In this document: one piece after another, positions 27,990-37,266 of the stretch | Position numbering within the stretch: position 1 is the stretch's first letter | How the letters are laid out: the number at the start of each line of letters is the position of its first letter | From: Pontimicrobium sp. SW4 | GTDB lineage: Bacteria; Bacteroidota; Bacteroidia; Flavobacteriales; Flavobacteriaceae | Length of the DNA stretch: 64,000 nt | Direction of reading: 5' to 3' | Assembly: GCF_039954625.1 (NCBI RefSeq) | Contig: NZ_CP157199.1 | Coordinates: 2,046,001 to 2,110,000 of the forward strand | The notes under the pieces: generated by a model | Told to the model about the DNA's origin: nothing | Database searches by the model: none | Seen by the model: only the letters and a program-made list of their open reading frames with translations | Made by a program: the position numbers and the translations under genes

Positions 27990-29009
27990 ATGCAAAACAC
28001 AAGAACATTTACAGATAAATTGTTCTTAGTCATTAAAGGACTAGGTATGGGCGCTGCAAATAAAGTTCCAGGAGTGTCTGGAGGTGTGGTTGCTTTTGTT
28101 GCTGGTTTTTATGAAGAGTTTATTTATTCACTACAAAAAGTAAATGGAAAAGCTTTTAAGTTATTAATTAATGGTCGTTTTAAAAGTTTTTATCGATATA
28201 TAAATGGTCGTTTTCTAAGCCTATTATTTTTAGGAATGATCGTAAGTTACTTTAGTGTTTCTAAAATACTAGATTATTTAATTGTTCATTACGAGCTGTA
28301 TGTATGGAGTGTGTTTTTTGGAATGATCATAGGCTCCATCTATTATATAAGCAAAGATTTTGACGCTTGGTGCAACAAAACAATTATTTCGGTTTGCATT
28401 GGAATAATTGTTGGCTTAAGTATTAGTTTTTTAGATCCTGCCACCGAAAATGACAACCTATGGTTTGTGTTTTTCTGTGGAATGATTAGCATAACTGGAA
28501 TGACTCTTCCAGGGTTTTCAGGCTCATTTATATTAATTCTTTTAGGTAATTATGTTTTGTTATTAGTAGATTCGGTAAATGCGCTCTATGATACTATATT
28601 TGATGTGTTTACTGGCGATTTTTCGTTTGCAAGTAATCCCGAACGTATTAGAATGTTAAAAGTTTTAGGGGTGTTTACTTTAGGTTCAGTTGCTGGATTA
28701 GTGACTTTTTCACATATAATTAATTATGTACTTAAGCATTATAGAAACATTACACTTTCTTTGTTAATGGGATTTATTATTGGCTCTTTAGGCGTAGTGT
28801 GGCCATGGAAAGAAACCATCTATAAGTCTGCAGAGAATGGGTCGCTAATCCTAGATTCTAGAGGAGAGAAAATTATTGAAAATTACAGTCGCTTTATGCC
28901 AGAAATGCAAAGCGAAACATATATTGCAATAGCGTACATCTTACTTGGAATATTAATCGTTCTAGCTTTAGAATGGTATGGTAAAAAAACAAGAAAAATA
29001 AATGGCTAA
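27990..29009 (+). CDS. DUF368 membrane protein (PopT-type undecaprenyl-phosphate transporter), second copy
   Basis: 339 residues, paralogous to the preceding protein, with the same paired motifs (GMGAANKVPGVSGGVVAFVAGFYEE and ITGMTLPGFSGSFILILLGNY) but with clear divergence: Asp of AADAVPG is Asn here (AANKVPG), and a longer loop of about 25 residues separates later helices. It is 4 bp after copy one and overlaps aroE by 8 bp, so the three are translated from one transcript. Confidence 0.92.
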   Translation: MQNTRTFTDKLFLVIKGLGMGAANKVPGVSGGVVAFVAGFYEEFIYSLQKVNGKAFKLLINGRFKSFYRYINGRFLSLLFLGMIVSYFSVSKILDYLIVHYELYVWSVFFGMIIGSIYYISKDFDAWCNKTIISVCIGIIVGLSISFLDPATENDNLWFVFFCGMISITGMTLPGFSGSFILILLGNYVLLLVDSVNALYDTIFDVFTGDFSFASNPERIRMLKVLGVFTLGSVAGLVTFSHIINYVLKHYRNITLSLLMGFIIGSLGVVWPWKETIYKSAENGSLILDSRGEKIIENYSRFMPEMQSETYIAIAYILLGILIVLALEWYGKKTRKING

Positions 29010-29739
29010 ATTTGGACTTATAGGAAAGGGTATTGACTACTCCTTTTCAAGATCGTATTTCAGTGAAAAATTTAAAAATGAAGGTTTACACCACACTTAT
29101 GTAAACTTTGATATTGATACTATTGAGTTATTTCCAGAAATTATAAGTTCAACAAAAAAACTTAGAGGCCTAAACGTTACAATTCCATACAAAGAAGCTG
29201 TAATTCCTTATCTCACCAAACTACATAAAACCGCTAAAAAGATTGGTGCTGTAAACACTATTAAAATAACAAAAAAAGGGAAGTTTATAGGCTACAACAC
29301 CGATTATTATGGTTTTAAAAAATCAATAGAACCTTATTTAAAATCGCATCATAAAAAAGCACTTATTTTAGGAACTGGTGGTGCTTCGAAAGCTATTGCT
29401 TATGCTTTAAATAAGTTAGACATTAAGTATAAATATGTTTCAAGAAAAGCAACAGAAAATAAGTCAATTACTTACGATTCTCTAACTGAGGCAGACATAA
29501 AAACACATCAAATTATTATTAATTGTACGCCTCTTGGCACCTATCCAAAAACCAATGAGTGTGTAGATATTCCTTATGATGCTATTGATAACACACATTT
29601 AGTTTTCGACCTAATTTATAACCCAGAAGAAACAAAGTTTTTAACTATTGCAAAAATAAAAGGAGCCACAATAAGTAATGGCTCTAAAATGTTAGAACTC
29701 CAAGCAGAAAAGGCTTGGAAGATTTGGCAAAAACGCTAA
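29002..29739 (+). CDS. aroE: Shikimate dehydrogenase
   Basis: 245 residues, a little shorter than the Escherichia coli enzyme (272). It reduces 3-dehydroshikimate with NADPH in aromatic amino acid synthesis. Visible are the shikimate-binding SFSRSYF and NVTIPYKEAV with the catalytic Lys, the NTD triad aspartate in GYNTDYYGF, and the dinucleotide loop GTGGASKA. The ATG lies inside the end of the second DUF368 gene (8 bp overlap). Confidence 0.95.
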   Translation: MAKFGLIGKGIDYSFSRSYFSEKFKNEGLHHTYVNFDIDTIELFPEIISSTKKLRGLNVTIPYKEAVIPYLTKLHKTAKKIGAVNTIKITKKGKFIGYNTDYYGFKKSIEPYLKSHHKKALILGTGGASKAIAYALNKLDIKYKYVSRKATENKSITYDSLTEADIKTHQIIINCTPLGTYPKTNECVDIPYDAIDNTHLVFDLIYNPEETKFLTIAKIKGATISNGSKMLELQAEKAWKIWQKR

Positions 29740-29760
29740 AACCAGTCTAAATAGAGGTCA

Positions 29761-29768
29761 TAACTTTG
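29761..29768 (+). promoter_or_regulatory. Candidate -7 box for the DUF349 gene
   Basis: TAACTTTG fully matches TAnnTTTG, 55 bp upstream of the ATG at 29824 and 21 bp after the aroE stop. No TTG at 17-23 bp. Confidence 0.42.
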
Positions 29769-29823
29769 TAATTCCCTGTGTTAATAGTATCTTTAAACTT
29801 TAAGAACCTAAACATTGAAAGAT

Positions 29824-31860
29824 ATGTCTGAGAAAGATAACCTGCCAGAAGCAGATGGAATTAAAGAAGAAATTGTACCTCAAATTGACAATGCATCTGT
29901 AAATGCAGATTCTAAATCTGTTGAAGAATCTTCCACTGATACTCCAGTTATTGATGAAGTAAAAAAAGATTCCGAAGTAGCAGAAGAATCTTCAAAAGAA
30001 GAAATAAATGCAGAAGTTGAGACCACAGAAGAACCTTCAACTAGTAATGATTCGTCTGAAAAAACTGATGAAGTATTAGAAGAAATAGATGCTTCAAACG
30101 CTGAAGACGCTGAAGACGAGTCTAATAGTAAACGTCATGATATTGAAGAAAAAGATTATCATACCATGTCGCTTAATGAATTAGTTGATGAGTTAGAACA
30201 TCTTGTAAGGAATGAAAAGATTCAGACTATTAAATCTCATTTTGATACTATAAAAAATGAGTTTAGCACTAAGTTTAGTGCATTATTAGAAGAGAAAAAA
30301 GAAGAATTTATAGCTGGTGGAGGCAACTCCATTGATTTTCATTTTAAAAGTCCAGAAAAAACTCGTTTCAATGATATTTATAGAGAATATCGTGATAAGC
30401 GACAAGATTATTATAAAAACTTAGAAAAGAATTTAAAAGCCAATCTTGAACAACGACTAGAGATTATTGAAGAAATTAAAGGACTAATCAATGTTGAAGA
30501 GAATATAAACACAACATACAAGCATTTTAAAGAACTTCAAGAAAGTTGGAGAAATGCTGGACCTATTCCAAGAGACAAATACAATAATGTGTGGAATAAC
30601 TACCACCATCACGTAGAAATTTTTTATGATTTCTTACATCTAAATCGCGATTTAAGAGATTTAGATTTTAAGCACAACCTAGAACAAAAACAAAAAATAA
30701 TTGCTCGTGCAGAAGAATTGGCTCAAGATAATGATAGTAATAGGGCTTTTAGAGAATTACAAGTACTACATAAAATTTGGAAAGAAGAGTTAGGCCCTGT
30801 AGATAAAGAGTTTAGAGAAGATATTTGGCAACGCTTTAGTGCAGCAACAAAAACCATTCATGAAAAACGACAAGTGTTTTTTGAAGAAATGGACAAAGCC
30901 TATGAGAAAAACTTAGAGGTAAAGCATGAAATAATTTCTAAAATAAATACCATAGCTGAAGATGAAGCCAATAACCATAGTGCATGGCAAAAGAAGATAA
31001 AAGCAATTGAGCTTTTACGTGAGGAATTTTTTAAAGCTGGTAAAGTTCCAATTAAAGTAAATGAAGAAACTTGGGCAAAGTTTAAAACTACTGTTAGAAA
31101 TTTTAATCGTAAAAAAAATGCCTTCTATAAAAGTTTAAAGAAGGACCAATATGAGAATCTTCAGAAAAAAATGGAACTTATTAAAATTGCTGAAGACAAT
31201 AAAGACAGTGATGATTTTGAAACCACCACTTCCTTAATGAAAAAAATTCAAAGTGATTGGAAAAAAATTGGTCATGTCCCTAGAAAAGATAGCGATAAAA
31301 TCTGGAAACAATTTAAAACAGCTTGCAACCATTTTTTTGATAGATTTCACGAAAATAAAAACGCAGCCAATAAAGAAGAAGTTGAGGCATTAGAAAAGAA
31401 AACAAAACTTTTAGAAAGTATAAGTTCTTTAAAGTTTACAGATGATGTTGACGCAAGTTTAGCCATCATACAAGAAAAAATTGCTGAATGGAAAGTCATT
31501 GGTCGTGTACCATATAACAAGCGTTCTATTGATGGGAAATTCAATAAAGCGATTGATGCTTTATATAGTAAACTTAATATGAACAAAACGGATACTGAAT
31601 TATTAAAATATGATAACAAATTAGCTACCATGGCTAATTCTAATGATAAGCGCTCTCTAGATAATGAACATAATTTTATTAGAAAGAAAATTGGAGACAT
31701 TAAAGGAGAAATTAATCAGTTAGAAAATAACTTACAATTTTTCTCTAATGTTGATGATGACAACCCTTTAGTGAAAGATGTCTATAAAAATATAGACAAG
31801 CACAAAAGCGACTTAAGTACTTGGAAAGAAAAACTTAAAAGAATTAAGCAATTCTACTAA
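29824..31860 (+). CDS. DUF349 domain protein with acidic N-terminus
   Basis: 678 residues from the ATG at 29824 (a TTG 9 bp upstream is possible). Residues 1 to about 110 are a low-complexity acidic region rich in Glu, Ser and Asp. From about 150 onward the protein is helical and coiled-coil-like, with several DUF349 units recognisable by a repeated W...G.vp pattern: ESWRNAGPIPRDKYNNVW, KIWKEELGPVDKEF, AGKVPIKVNEETWAKF, DWKKIGHVPRKDSDKIWKQF, EWKVIGRVPYNKRS. The family is widespread in Bacteroidota and its molecular role is not established. It ends the plus-strand block. Confidence 0.9.
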   Translation: MSEKDNLPEADGIKEEIVPQIDNASVNADSKSVEESSTDTPVIDEVKKDSEVAEESSKEEINAEVETTEEPSTSNDSSEKTDEVLEEIDASNAEDAEDESNSKRHDIEEKDYHTMSLNELVDELEHLVRNEKIQTIKSHFDTIKNEFSTKFSALLEEKKEEFIAGGGNSIDFHFKSPEKTRFNDIYREYRDKRQDYYKNLEKNLKANLEQRLEIIEEIKGLINVEENINTTYKHFKELQESWRNAGPIPRDKYNNVWNNYHHHVEIFYDFLHLNRDLRDLDFKHNLEQKQKIIARAEELAQDNDSNRAFRELQVLHKIWKEELGPVDKEFREDIWQRFSAATKTIHEKRQVFFEEMDKAYEKNLEVKHEIISKINTIAEDEANNHSAWQKKIKAIELLREEFFKAGKVPIKVNEETWAKFKTTVRNFNRKKNAFYKSLKKDQYENLQKKMELIKIAEDNKDSDDFETTTSLMKKIQSDWKKIGHVPRKDSDKIWKQFKTACNHFFDRFHENKNAANKEEVEALEKKTKLLESISSLKFTDDVDASLAIIQEKIAEWKVIGRVPYNKRSIDGKFNKAIDALYSKLNMNKTDTELLKYDNKLATMANSNDKRSLDNEHNFIRKKIGDIKGEINQLENNLQFFSNVDDDNPLVKDVYKNIDKHKSDLSTWKEKLKRIKQFY

Positions 31861-31866
31861 AAAAGC

Positions 31867-31961
31867 ACATCCTACTTGCAAAACAAATAGGATGTAAACT
31901 TCTAACTAAACTAAATAAAATTGATTTTTTTAAATCTTTTCTGTTTAAAAGAAAAGATTTA
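31867..31961. other. Two hairpins without T-runs between convergent genes
   Basis: Stem ACATCCTA / TAGGATGT (31867-31874 with 31888-31895, loop 13) and stem AAATCTTTTC / GAAAAGATTT (31932-31941 with 31951-31960, loop 9). Neither is followed by a T-run on either strand, so they are not standard terminators, though they sit where both flanking genes end. Nothing else is apparent in the gap 31861-32061. Confidence 0.4.
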
Positions 31962-32061
31962 TGCTATTAATCCGAGCAATTTTATCACTCTATTTATAGA
32001 GTTATACTATATACGAGAAAAATGTGGTTTTGGATGTTTTTTTTAAAGTAAAAAATAGCTT

Positions 32062-33543
32062 TTACTTAATTTTATAAATTTCGACATCATCGAAACTCTT
32101 TAGGAAAGTGTAATTAGATTTCATATACATATTAAACTCTAGCCCATAGATTTCTTCTACATTTTTTAAAGAACCATGCTTTAAAATAAATTTTGGAGAG
32201 TTTTGCTTGATATCATTTAGTACCAAATTTCTTTGCAAATCTTCCTTAATAAAAATTGAGTTAAAATATTTACTAGAAGATTTTCTTTGTGTTTGGTCTA
32301 AAATAAAAATCAACTCTTGATCTGCCCCTAAAGCATAAATAAAATCATCATTATCAGTATTACTCTTAAGCCAATTACTAGCTTCATTAATATAAACCTT
32401 ATTATATGTTGAATAATTTATCAATGAATTGGCGTTAACATATAACTGCTTGTAAGGAAATAGAAAAATAATTAAAACTAATATAGACAAACTACTTTGA
32501 TGACTAGCATACTTCTTCAAGTTGGCTGAATACTTATTGATATGGAAAGAAACTACAATGGCAATAATTAAAGATAATGATGGTAATAATTGCTTTATTT
32601 GATGTCCATAATAATATCCTGAAGCGTTAACACCTATAAAATCAAAAATAAACCACGTTCCTAAAAACAAATACATTGTTTTAGAACATATTTTCTTATT
32701 CATAAAAAACAATACCAAAATTGGTAAAAACAAAATAAATTTCGAATAGAAAAACACTTTAATAAAATTAGAAAAATGAGTGTTTACACTTTCAATTTTC
32801 GAACCAGAATTAAGTAAAATTTTCCAAGCACCATTTATATACTCTAAAAAAGTAACATCAAACATATAGAGTATAGAATAAGAAAAAAGAGTTGATAATA
32901 ATACACCAATACCTATAAAACCAATACCTTTGATTCTTTGTCTATTGGTATAATTTGTATTCAAAATAAGAAAAACAATTACCAATGCTAAGGCAGTTGT
33001 AATAGCAATTTGCTTAAACATTATAGCTAACCCTAAACTTAGTCCTGATAAAATCAGCCATTTATAGCTAAAACTATTGCTTTTATTGATAAGAAAATAA
33101 AAAGCTAATGTTGAAAAAAATATCATAAATATTTCTGTTTGTGCAAAAGCAAAACCATCAAGCAAAGACCAACTATAAGTTAATCCAAATATATAAATAC
33201 TTATTATTCCAGTTGCTTTATCAACCAACCTTTTACCAATTTCATAAACTAAAATAGTAGTGCCCAAACTAAATAATACACCAAGGGTTCTAACAATAAA
33301 AATAGTGTCAACACTAAATTTATTAGCTAATGCAAACAGCATAAATATTCCTGGAGTTTTGTTTTCAACAATTCCAATATATGGTGGAATTCCTTGATTA
33401 CTCCAAAGCCATCCAATATAACTCCATATAGACTCATCATATAGTTTAAAAGGGAATGCAGATGCAAGAATAAAAACTCCAGCAACAAATAAAATTGCAA
33501 ATTTAAAATTCTTAATTAATGAAAAAGTATCACTTTTCTTCAT
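32062..33543 (-). CDS. PMT/ArnT-like membrane glycosyltransferase (family 39-type fold)
   Basis: 493 residues from the ATG at 33543; an ATG 18 bp upstream is possible. Roughly 10-12 transmembrane helices are visible. After the first helix a periplasmic loop contains the acidic pair in [12 protein letters not shown] and [15 protein letters not shown], the arrangement of GT-C enzymes of the PMT/ArnT group, which transfer sugars from polyprenyl-phosphate donors on the outer face of the membrane. A soluble C-terminal part (about 400-493) includes [15 protein letters not shown]. It overlaps the oxidoreductase gene upstream by 14 bp. Donor and acceptor are unknown. Confidence 0.82.
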   Translation of the reverse strand: MKKSDTFSLIKNFKFAILFVAGVFILASAFPFKLYDESIWSYIGWLWSNQGIPPYIGIVENKTPGIFMLFALANKFSVDTIFIVRTLGVLFSLGTTILVYEIGKRLVDKATGIISIYIFGLTYSWSLLDGFAFAQTEIFMIFFSTLAFYFLINKSNSFSYKWLILSGLSLGLAIMFKQIAITTALALVIVFLILNTNYTNRQRIKGIGFIGIGVLLSTLFSYSILYMFDVTFLEYINGAWKILLNSGSKIESVNTHFSNFIKVFFYSKFILFLPILVLFFMNKKICSKTMYLFLGTWFIFDFIGVNASGYYYGHQIKQLLPSLSLIIAIVVSFHINKYSANLKKYASHQSSLSILVLIIFLFPYKQLYVNANSLINYSTYNKVYINEASNWLKSNTDNDDFIYALGADQELIFILDQTQRKSSSKYFNSIFIKEDLQRNLVLNDIKQNSPKFILKHGSLKNVEEIYGLEFNMYMKSNYTFLKSFDDVEIYKIK

Positions 33544-35101
33544 GGTATTCTTCTTCAACATTAATGTTCCAAATATTGTCTTTGGATGTTGTCCCCGAAA
33601 TAATATTATTAACAGCAGTAATAGCTGTTAACATAGAATGGTCTTGATTGTTGTACTTGTGCATTCCATTTCTTCCAACTAAAAATAAGTTTTCAAAAGA
33701 ATTGGTATACGCTTTTATTTCCTCAAACCTCGAATAGGTTCCAAAATAAGCTGGATATGCTTTAGGCACTTTTATGATGGTACTATCTAAGACATCTTCT
33801 TTGTTTATAATATCAATCTTATGTAGTTCCTCAATTGCGAATTGTATGAATTTCTCATCATCCATTTCCCATAAAAAGTCACCTTTATTACAGAAATATT
33901 CCAATCCAATCCATACTTTTTTATAATCTTCTAAAAGGTAAGGCGACCAATTATTAAAAATTTGTACTCTACCTAGTTTTACATCATTCTCTTGAATATA
34001 TATCCAATTATCTGAAATTAATTTATTGTTAGCATCCGTTATTTTTAATTTGTCAAGCAATAAACCAACAGTAATAAAATCTCTATACAATAAGCCTTCA
34101 CCAACTTGTTTAACATTTTCTGGCACAATACTACCTAAAGACCCAACAAGATGTCTTACTGGCATACTAGAAAACACATAATCGCCATTTATAATTTTAC
34201 GGCTGTTTGTGCTTTGATTTACATAACTCACTTCAGTTATTAGATGATCTTTTGTTTTTAATTTGTCAACTTTAGCATTAAAAACAACTTCCCCTCCCTT
34301 TTCTTCAATTATTTTAGTAACCGTTTCCCATAATTGTCCCGGACCTAGTTTTGGATACATAAATTGCTCAATCAAGCTTGTTTCAGTACTTTCTTGATTA
34401 ATTGATTTATCTTTTACAAATATGGCTTTAATGGCGTGTAATATGGTCTTGGTAACGGACAGTCCTTTTATGCGTTGTGCGCCCCATTCTGCTGATATTT
34501 TTGAGCATGGTACACCCCAAACCTTTTCTGTATAATCCTTAAAGAACGTTTCATACAACTCTTTTCCAAATCGGCTAATAAGAAAATCTTCTAAGGAATC
34601 TATGTTTTTTGGAGGAACTATTTGAATATAAAAATACGTCCAACCAATTTTAACAATCTTAAAAAAACCTAATGATGCAATCGTTTCCCAATTAAGAGTA
34701 ATAGGATAGTTAAAAAATTTGCGCATAAAGAAAATCCTAGATAACCTATTTCTAATAAGCATCACTCGATCTGTATGCTCAGGATTTGGACCAGAAGCAC
34801 TAAGTCTTTGCGTAACTTGTTTTTGTGAATTTGGGTCTTTAATATCCAACTCGTCTTTAGAAGGATATCCTTGAACTGGTAAAATATGTTGCCACCAATC
34901 CATAACCACTTTAGATTTTGAAAAAAAGCGATGCCCACCTATATCAATTCGATTCCCTTTATAAACTTCTGTTCTCGAAATTCCACCAATTTTATCGGAT
35001 TGCTCTAAAACTACAGGTTTAACATTTGTTCTAGTCACCAACTCATAAGCTGCTGTTAATCCTGCTGGTCCTGCACCAATAATAATTGCTGTTTCTTTCA
35101 A
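33530..35101 (-). CDS. FAD-dependent oxidoreductase (amine oxidase / protoporphyrinogen-oxidase-like fold)
   Basis: 523 residues from a TTG at 35101, two bases after the mazG stop; this gives [21 protein letters not shown], with the Rossmann FAD motif at the very start as expected. An ATG at 35134 inside mazG would add 11 residues. Further marks are [26 protein letters not shown] and the C-terminal FAD segment [22 protein letters not shown]. The GGHRFF version is close to oxidoreductases seen in polysaccharide loci, related in fold to UDP-galactopyranose mutase. Its neighbour is a polyprenyl-sugar transferase, which suggests a cell-envelope glycan role. Confidence 0.85.
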   Translation of the reverse strand: MKETAIIIGAGPAGLTAAYELVTRTNVKPVVLEQSDKIGGISRTEVYKGNRIDIGGHRFFSKSKVVMDWWQHILPVQGYPSKDELDIKDPNSQKQVTQRLSASGPNPEHTDRVMLIRNRLSRIFFMRKFFNYPITLNWETIASLGFFKIVKIGWTYFYIQIVPPKNIDSLEDFLISRFGKELYETFFKDYTEKVWGVPCSKISAEWGAQRIKGLSVTKTILHAIKAIFVKDKSINQESTETSLIEQFMYPKLGPGQLWETVTKIIEEKGGEVVFNAKVDKLKTKDHLITEVSYVNQSTNSRKIINGDYVFSSMPVRHLVGSLGSIVPENVKQVGEGLLYRDFITVGLLLDKLKITDANNKLISDNWIYIQENDVKLGRVQIFNNWSPYLLEDYKKVWIGLEYFCNKGDFLWEMDDEKFIQFAIEELHKIDIINKEDVLDSTIIKVPKAYPAYFGTYSRFEEIKAYTNSFENLFLVGRNGMHKYNNQDHSMLTAITAVNNIISGTTSKDNIWNINVEEEYHEEK

Positions 35102-35102
35102 A

Positions 35103-35876
35103 TTATAGGGTTTTAGCTTCTTCCCAAAATACATCCATTTCTGCCAAAGTCATGTCTTTTAATGGTTTGTTTAATTCTTTTGATTTCTTTTCAAGATACT
35201 GAAATCGTTTCGCAAATTTCTTATTTGTTTTTTCTAAAGCATTTTCAGGGTTTATTTTTAAGAAACGTGCATAATTAATCATAGAGAAAAGCACATCGCC
35301 AAACTCACTTTCAATCGTATCTTGATTACCATTGGCAACCTCCGCTTTGAACTCTTCTAGCTCCTCCTCTACTTTTTCCCAAACTTGGTTTGGTTCTTCC
35401 CAATCAAATCCAACACCAGCTACTTTATCTTGTATGCGATTAGCCTTTACAAGAGCTGGCAAACTTTTCGGCACACCTTGCAACACACTTGTTTTTCCTT
35501 CTTTCAGTTTTAGATTTTCCCAATTTTGTTTGACTTCTTCTTCATTTGTCACTTTCACATCGCCGTAAATATGTGGATGTCTATTAATCAACTTTTCACA
35601 AATAGCATTAGTCACATCAGCAATATCGAAATCCTTGGTTTCGCTACCTATTTTTGCATAAAACACAATGTGTAACAATAAATCCCCTAATTCGCCTTTT
35701 ATTTCTTGTAAGTTGTTATCTAAAATTGCATCGCCTAACTCGTAAGTCTCTTCAATAGTTAAGTGACGTAAGGTTTGCATGGTTTGCTTTTTATCCCAAG
35801 GACATTGCTCACGCAATTCGTCCATAATGGTTAACAATCTATCAAAAGCTTTTAGTTGATCTTTTCGGGAATTCAT
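35103..35876 (-). CDS. mazG: Nucleoside triphosphate pyrophosphohydrolase MazG
   Basis: 257 residues with the two MazG domains of the standard bacterial enzyme: about 8-115 ([26 protein letters not shown] ... [15 protein letters not shown], metal-binding ExxE and ExxD) and about 140-250 ([12 protein letters not shown] ... [18 protein letters not shown]). The enzyme hydrolyses aberrant or excess NTPs to NMP and pyrophosphate. It is the first gene of a three-gene transcript with the FAD oxidoreductase and the glycosyltransferase. Confidence 0.95.
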   Translation of the reverse strand: MNSRKDQLKAFDRLLTIMDELREQCPWDKKQTMQTLRHLTIEETYELGDAILDNNLQEIKGELGDLLLHIVFYAKIGSETKDFDIADVTNAICEKLINRHPHIYGDVKVTNEEEVKQNWENLKLKEGKTSVLQGVPKSLPALVKANRIQDKVAGVGFDWEEPNQVWEKVEEELEEFKAEVANGNQDTIESEFGDVLFSMINYARFLKINPENALEKTNKKFAKRFQYLEKKSKELNKPLKDMTLAEMDVFWEEAKTL

Positions 35877-35891
35877 GCATTAAAGTTTGAA

Positions 35892-35899
35892 CAAAAATA
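35892..35899 (-). promoter_or_regulatory. Candidate -7 box for mazG
   Basis: TATTTTTG on the minus strand (TAnnTTTG), 15 bp upstream of the mazG ATG. No TTG at the usual distance. Confidence 0.42.
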
Positions 35900-35965
35900 A
35901 CAGATTTGAGTGAGGTTTTAGAGAATTGTTATTAACAGAAAATTGAGGTTTAAATTGAAGTTACG

Positions 35966-36097
35966 CTATCGGTCTCGTATAAGAATAGTTGCGGGTTTAC
36001 GCGCGAGGATTTTCCTATGGAAAATCAGAAGCTAACAAACAAGCAATGTCCTTTAGATTAAGCCAAAATAACATTTTTTATACGGTGTTGGCAATAG
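35966..36097 (-). repeat. Palindromic element, TTGCCAAC type, left of the AbiJ-like gene
   Basis: About 132 bp read on the minus strand from CTATTGCCAACACCGTATAA (ends at 36097). Inverted arms are TTTTTATACG (36075-36084) and CGTATAAGAA (35976-35985), 9 of 10 paired, with CTAT/ATAG at the tips. Inside is a separate perfect hairpin GATTTTCC-TAT-GGAAAATC (36008-36026). It resembles the element at 50402-50534 in size, in its GCCAAC head and in its long inverted arms. Confidence 0.55.
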
Positions 36098-36102
36098 TAT
36101 TT

Positions 36103-36942
36103 TTATTCTAATAATTCAGATTTTATGCCTTTTGCGATTAGGTAATTAACAAATGCACTGCAAGAAACTAACATATATTTAGCATCTTCAAAATCACAGT
36201 TAGATTCCTCCATTAGAGCGTGTCTTATTCCATCTCCATCGCTCGTATAACCATAAATTTGTTTAAAACCTCTTTCAAGTGCTGGGTGTAAATTTAGTTT
36301 TCCTTTTATTTTATCAAGAGCACTTCCTAAACTGTTTTTGGATGTAGAAGATAAAACTTTACAAATAGATTCAACAGCAGAAATTGATTCTTTTATTGAA
36401 TTTCTATAATCGGGAGAATTTCTGTCCGAAAGCATTCTTAAAGAGTTTTCTAAATGAGTTTTTACTCCAATTAAACTTTTATTTTTAGAATCCTCAATAG
36501 CTTGGTCAATTTCGTTAATTTCAGATTCATTAGTAATTGGACTTATTAGGCCATTAACAAACCTATAACCAGAAACTTCACGCTCTAAAATATTATTGTA
36601 AAAAGATGTTATTGAATCAATATCGAATAAATTGTTTTTAGTACAAAACTCAATAAAGTCATATGTTTCATACCATTCACATTGAAAAAACCAAGTTCTT
36701 AATTCGTTTTTGACGTTTCTTGTTTCAGGAGGGATTTCATCAATTGTCTTTTTAAAAAAGTTGTGCCAAATATCTAAAATAAACTCGTGTTCATTACAGT
36801 ATTGAATATACCGTTCTTTTAAATTTTTAAGATAATAAGTGTGAAATACATTCCACAATCCATTTTTTAATTCACTATCAATAGAATCAATTTGAATTGA
36901 ATCTTTAGCTTTTATAATCCCTATTCTTTCTGAGAACTTCAT
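36103..36942 (-). CDS. AbiJ-like protein (putative abortive-infection / HEPN-type defence protein)
   Basis: 279 residues, no signal peptide or membrane segment. The N-terminal half (KFSERIGII ... SELKNGLWNVFHTYYL, about 1-140) has the look of an AbiJ N-terminal domain, with the conserved opening 'kFSeRiGi' and an 'LrnsLWn' helix. The C-terminal half (about 150-275) is helical and carries ISAVESICKVLS and DGDGIRHALMEE, typical of the HEPN-like C-terminal domain of AbiJ and related nuclease-type abortive-infection proteins. It is a single gene, unrelated to the core genes around it, bounded on both sides by TTGCCAAC palindromes. A defence role is inferred from family and context. Confidence 0.72.
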   Translation of the reverse strand: MKFSERIGIIKAKDSIQIDSIDSELKNGLWNVFHTYYLKNLKERYIQYCNEHEFILDIWHNFFKKTIDEIPPETRNVKNELRTWFFQCEWYETYDFIEFCTKNNLFDIDSITSFYNNILEREVSGYRFVNGLISPITNESEINEIDQAIEDSKNKSLIGVKTHLENSLRMLSDRNSPDYRNSIKESISAVESICKVLSSTSKNSLGSALDKIKGKLNLHPALERGFKQIYGYTSDGDGIRHALMEESNCDFEDAKYMLVSCSAFVNYLIAKGIKSELLE

Positions 36943-36954
36943 CTATTTTATATT

Positions 36955-37103
36955 ATTGCCAACTTTATTGATATGACGTCGTTTTAATACTTCGGCAAGC
37001 TCAGTAACAGTTTTGTATCAAGTGATAAGCGAAGTTAGAATTTTCCTACTATAAAGTCAATTTATTTTAAACAAAACTTATTAAGCAACCCGTTGTGCAT
37101 TTT
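36955..37103 (+). repeat. TTGCCAAC-type element, right of the AbiJ-like gene
   Basis: Begins with ATTGCCAAC at 36955-36963, just 12 bp outside the AbiJ-like start codon, pointing away from it, and may end at CCGTTGTGCA (37090-37099). The left-hand copy also begins with ATTGCCAAC pointing away from the gene. The interior lacks a strong inverted repeat, so this copy is degenerate and its right end is a guess. Confidence 0.4.
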
Positions 37104-37112
37104 GATAAATTC

Positions 37113-37230
37113 TGTCAATTCGAGTAAATTTTACGATTAAAATGAGTGAAATTTGTATCGAGAATAAGAATTTAGCATATAAATTAGTTCTCGATACGAT
37201 TTTTTTTATCAAAAATCACTCGAACTGACA
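37113..37230. repeat. Nested inverted repeat (REP/MITE-like), 118 bp
   Basis: Outer arms TGTCAATTCGAGT (37113-37125) and ACTCGAACTGACA (37218-37230) pair at 12 of 13 positions; inner arms GTATCGAGAA (37155-37164) and TTCTCGATAC (37188-37197) pair perfectly. The words TCGAGT..., GTATCGAGAA and CTCGAACTGACA are familiar from intergenic repeats in Flavobacteriaceae genomes. No second copy is present in this window. Confidence 0.7.
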
Positions 37231-37266
37231 TTATAGAAACTACTTTAAAGCAAATTTATTAAGTAA

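Larger units (their letters stand above)
36943..37266. other. 324-bp gene-free stretch holding two repeat elements
   Basis: Contains the right-hand TTGCCAAC element (about 36955-37103) and then a nested palindrome (37113-37230). No ORF, promoter box or terminator is apparent. Confidence 0.7.

Noticed and set aside
27068..29009. Single gene split by a frameshift
   Set aside because: Each DUF368 gene is full length with its own pair of GVSGG/GxSGSF motifs, so these are two paralogues.
31867..31961. Terminators between the DUF349 and glycosyltransferase genes
   Set aside because: Both hairpins lack a T-run on either strand.
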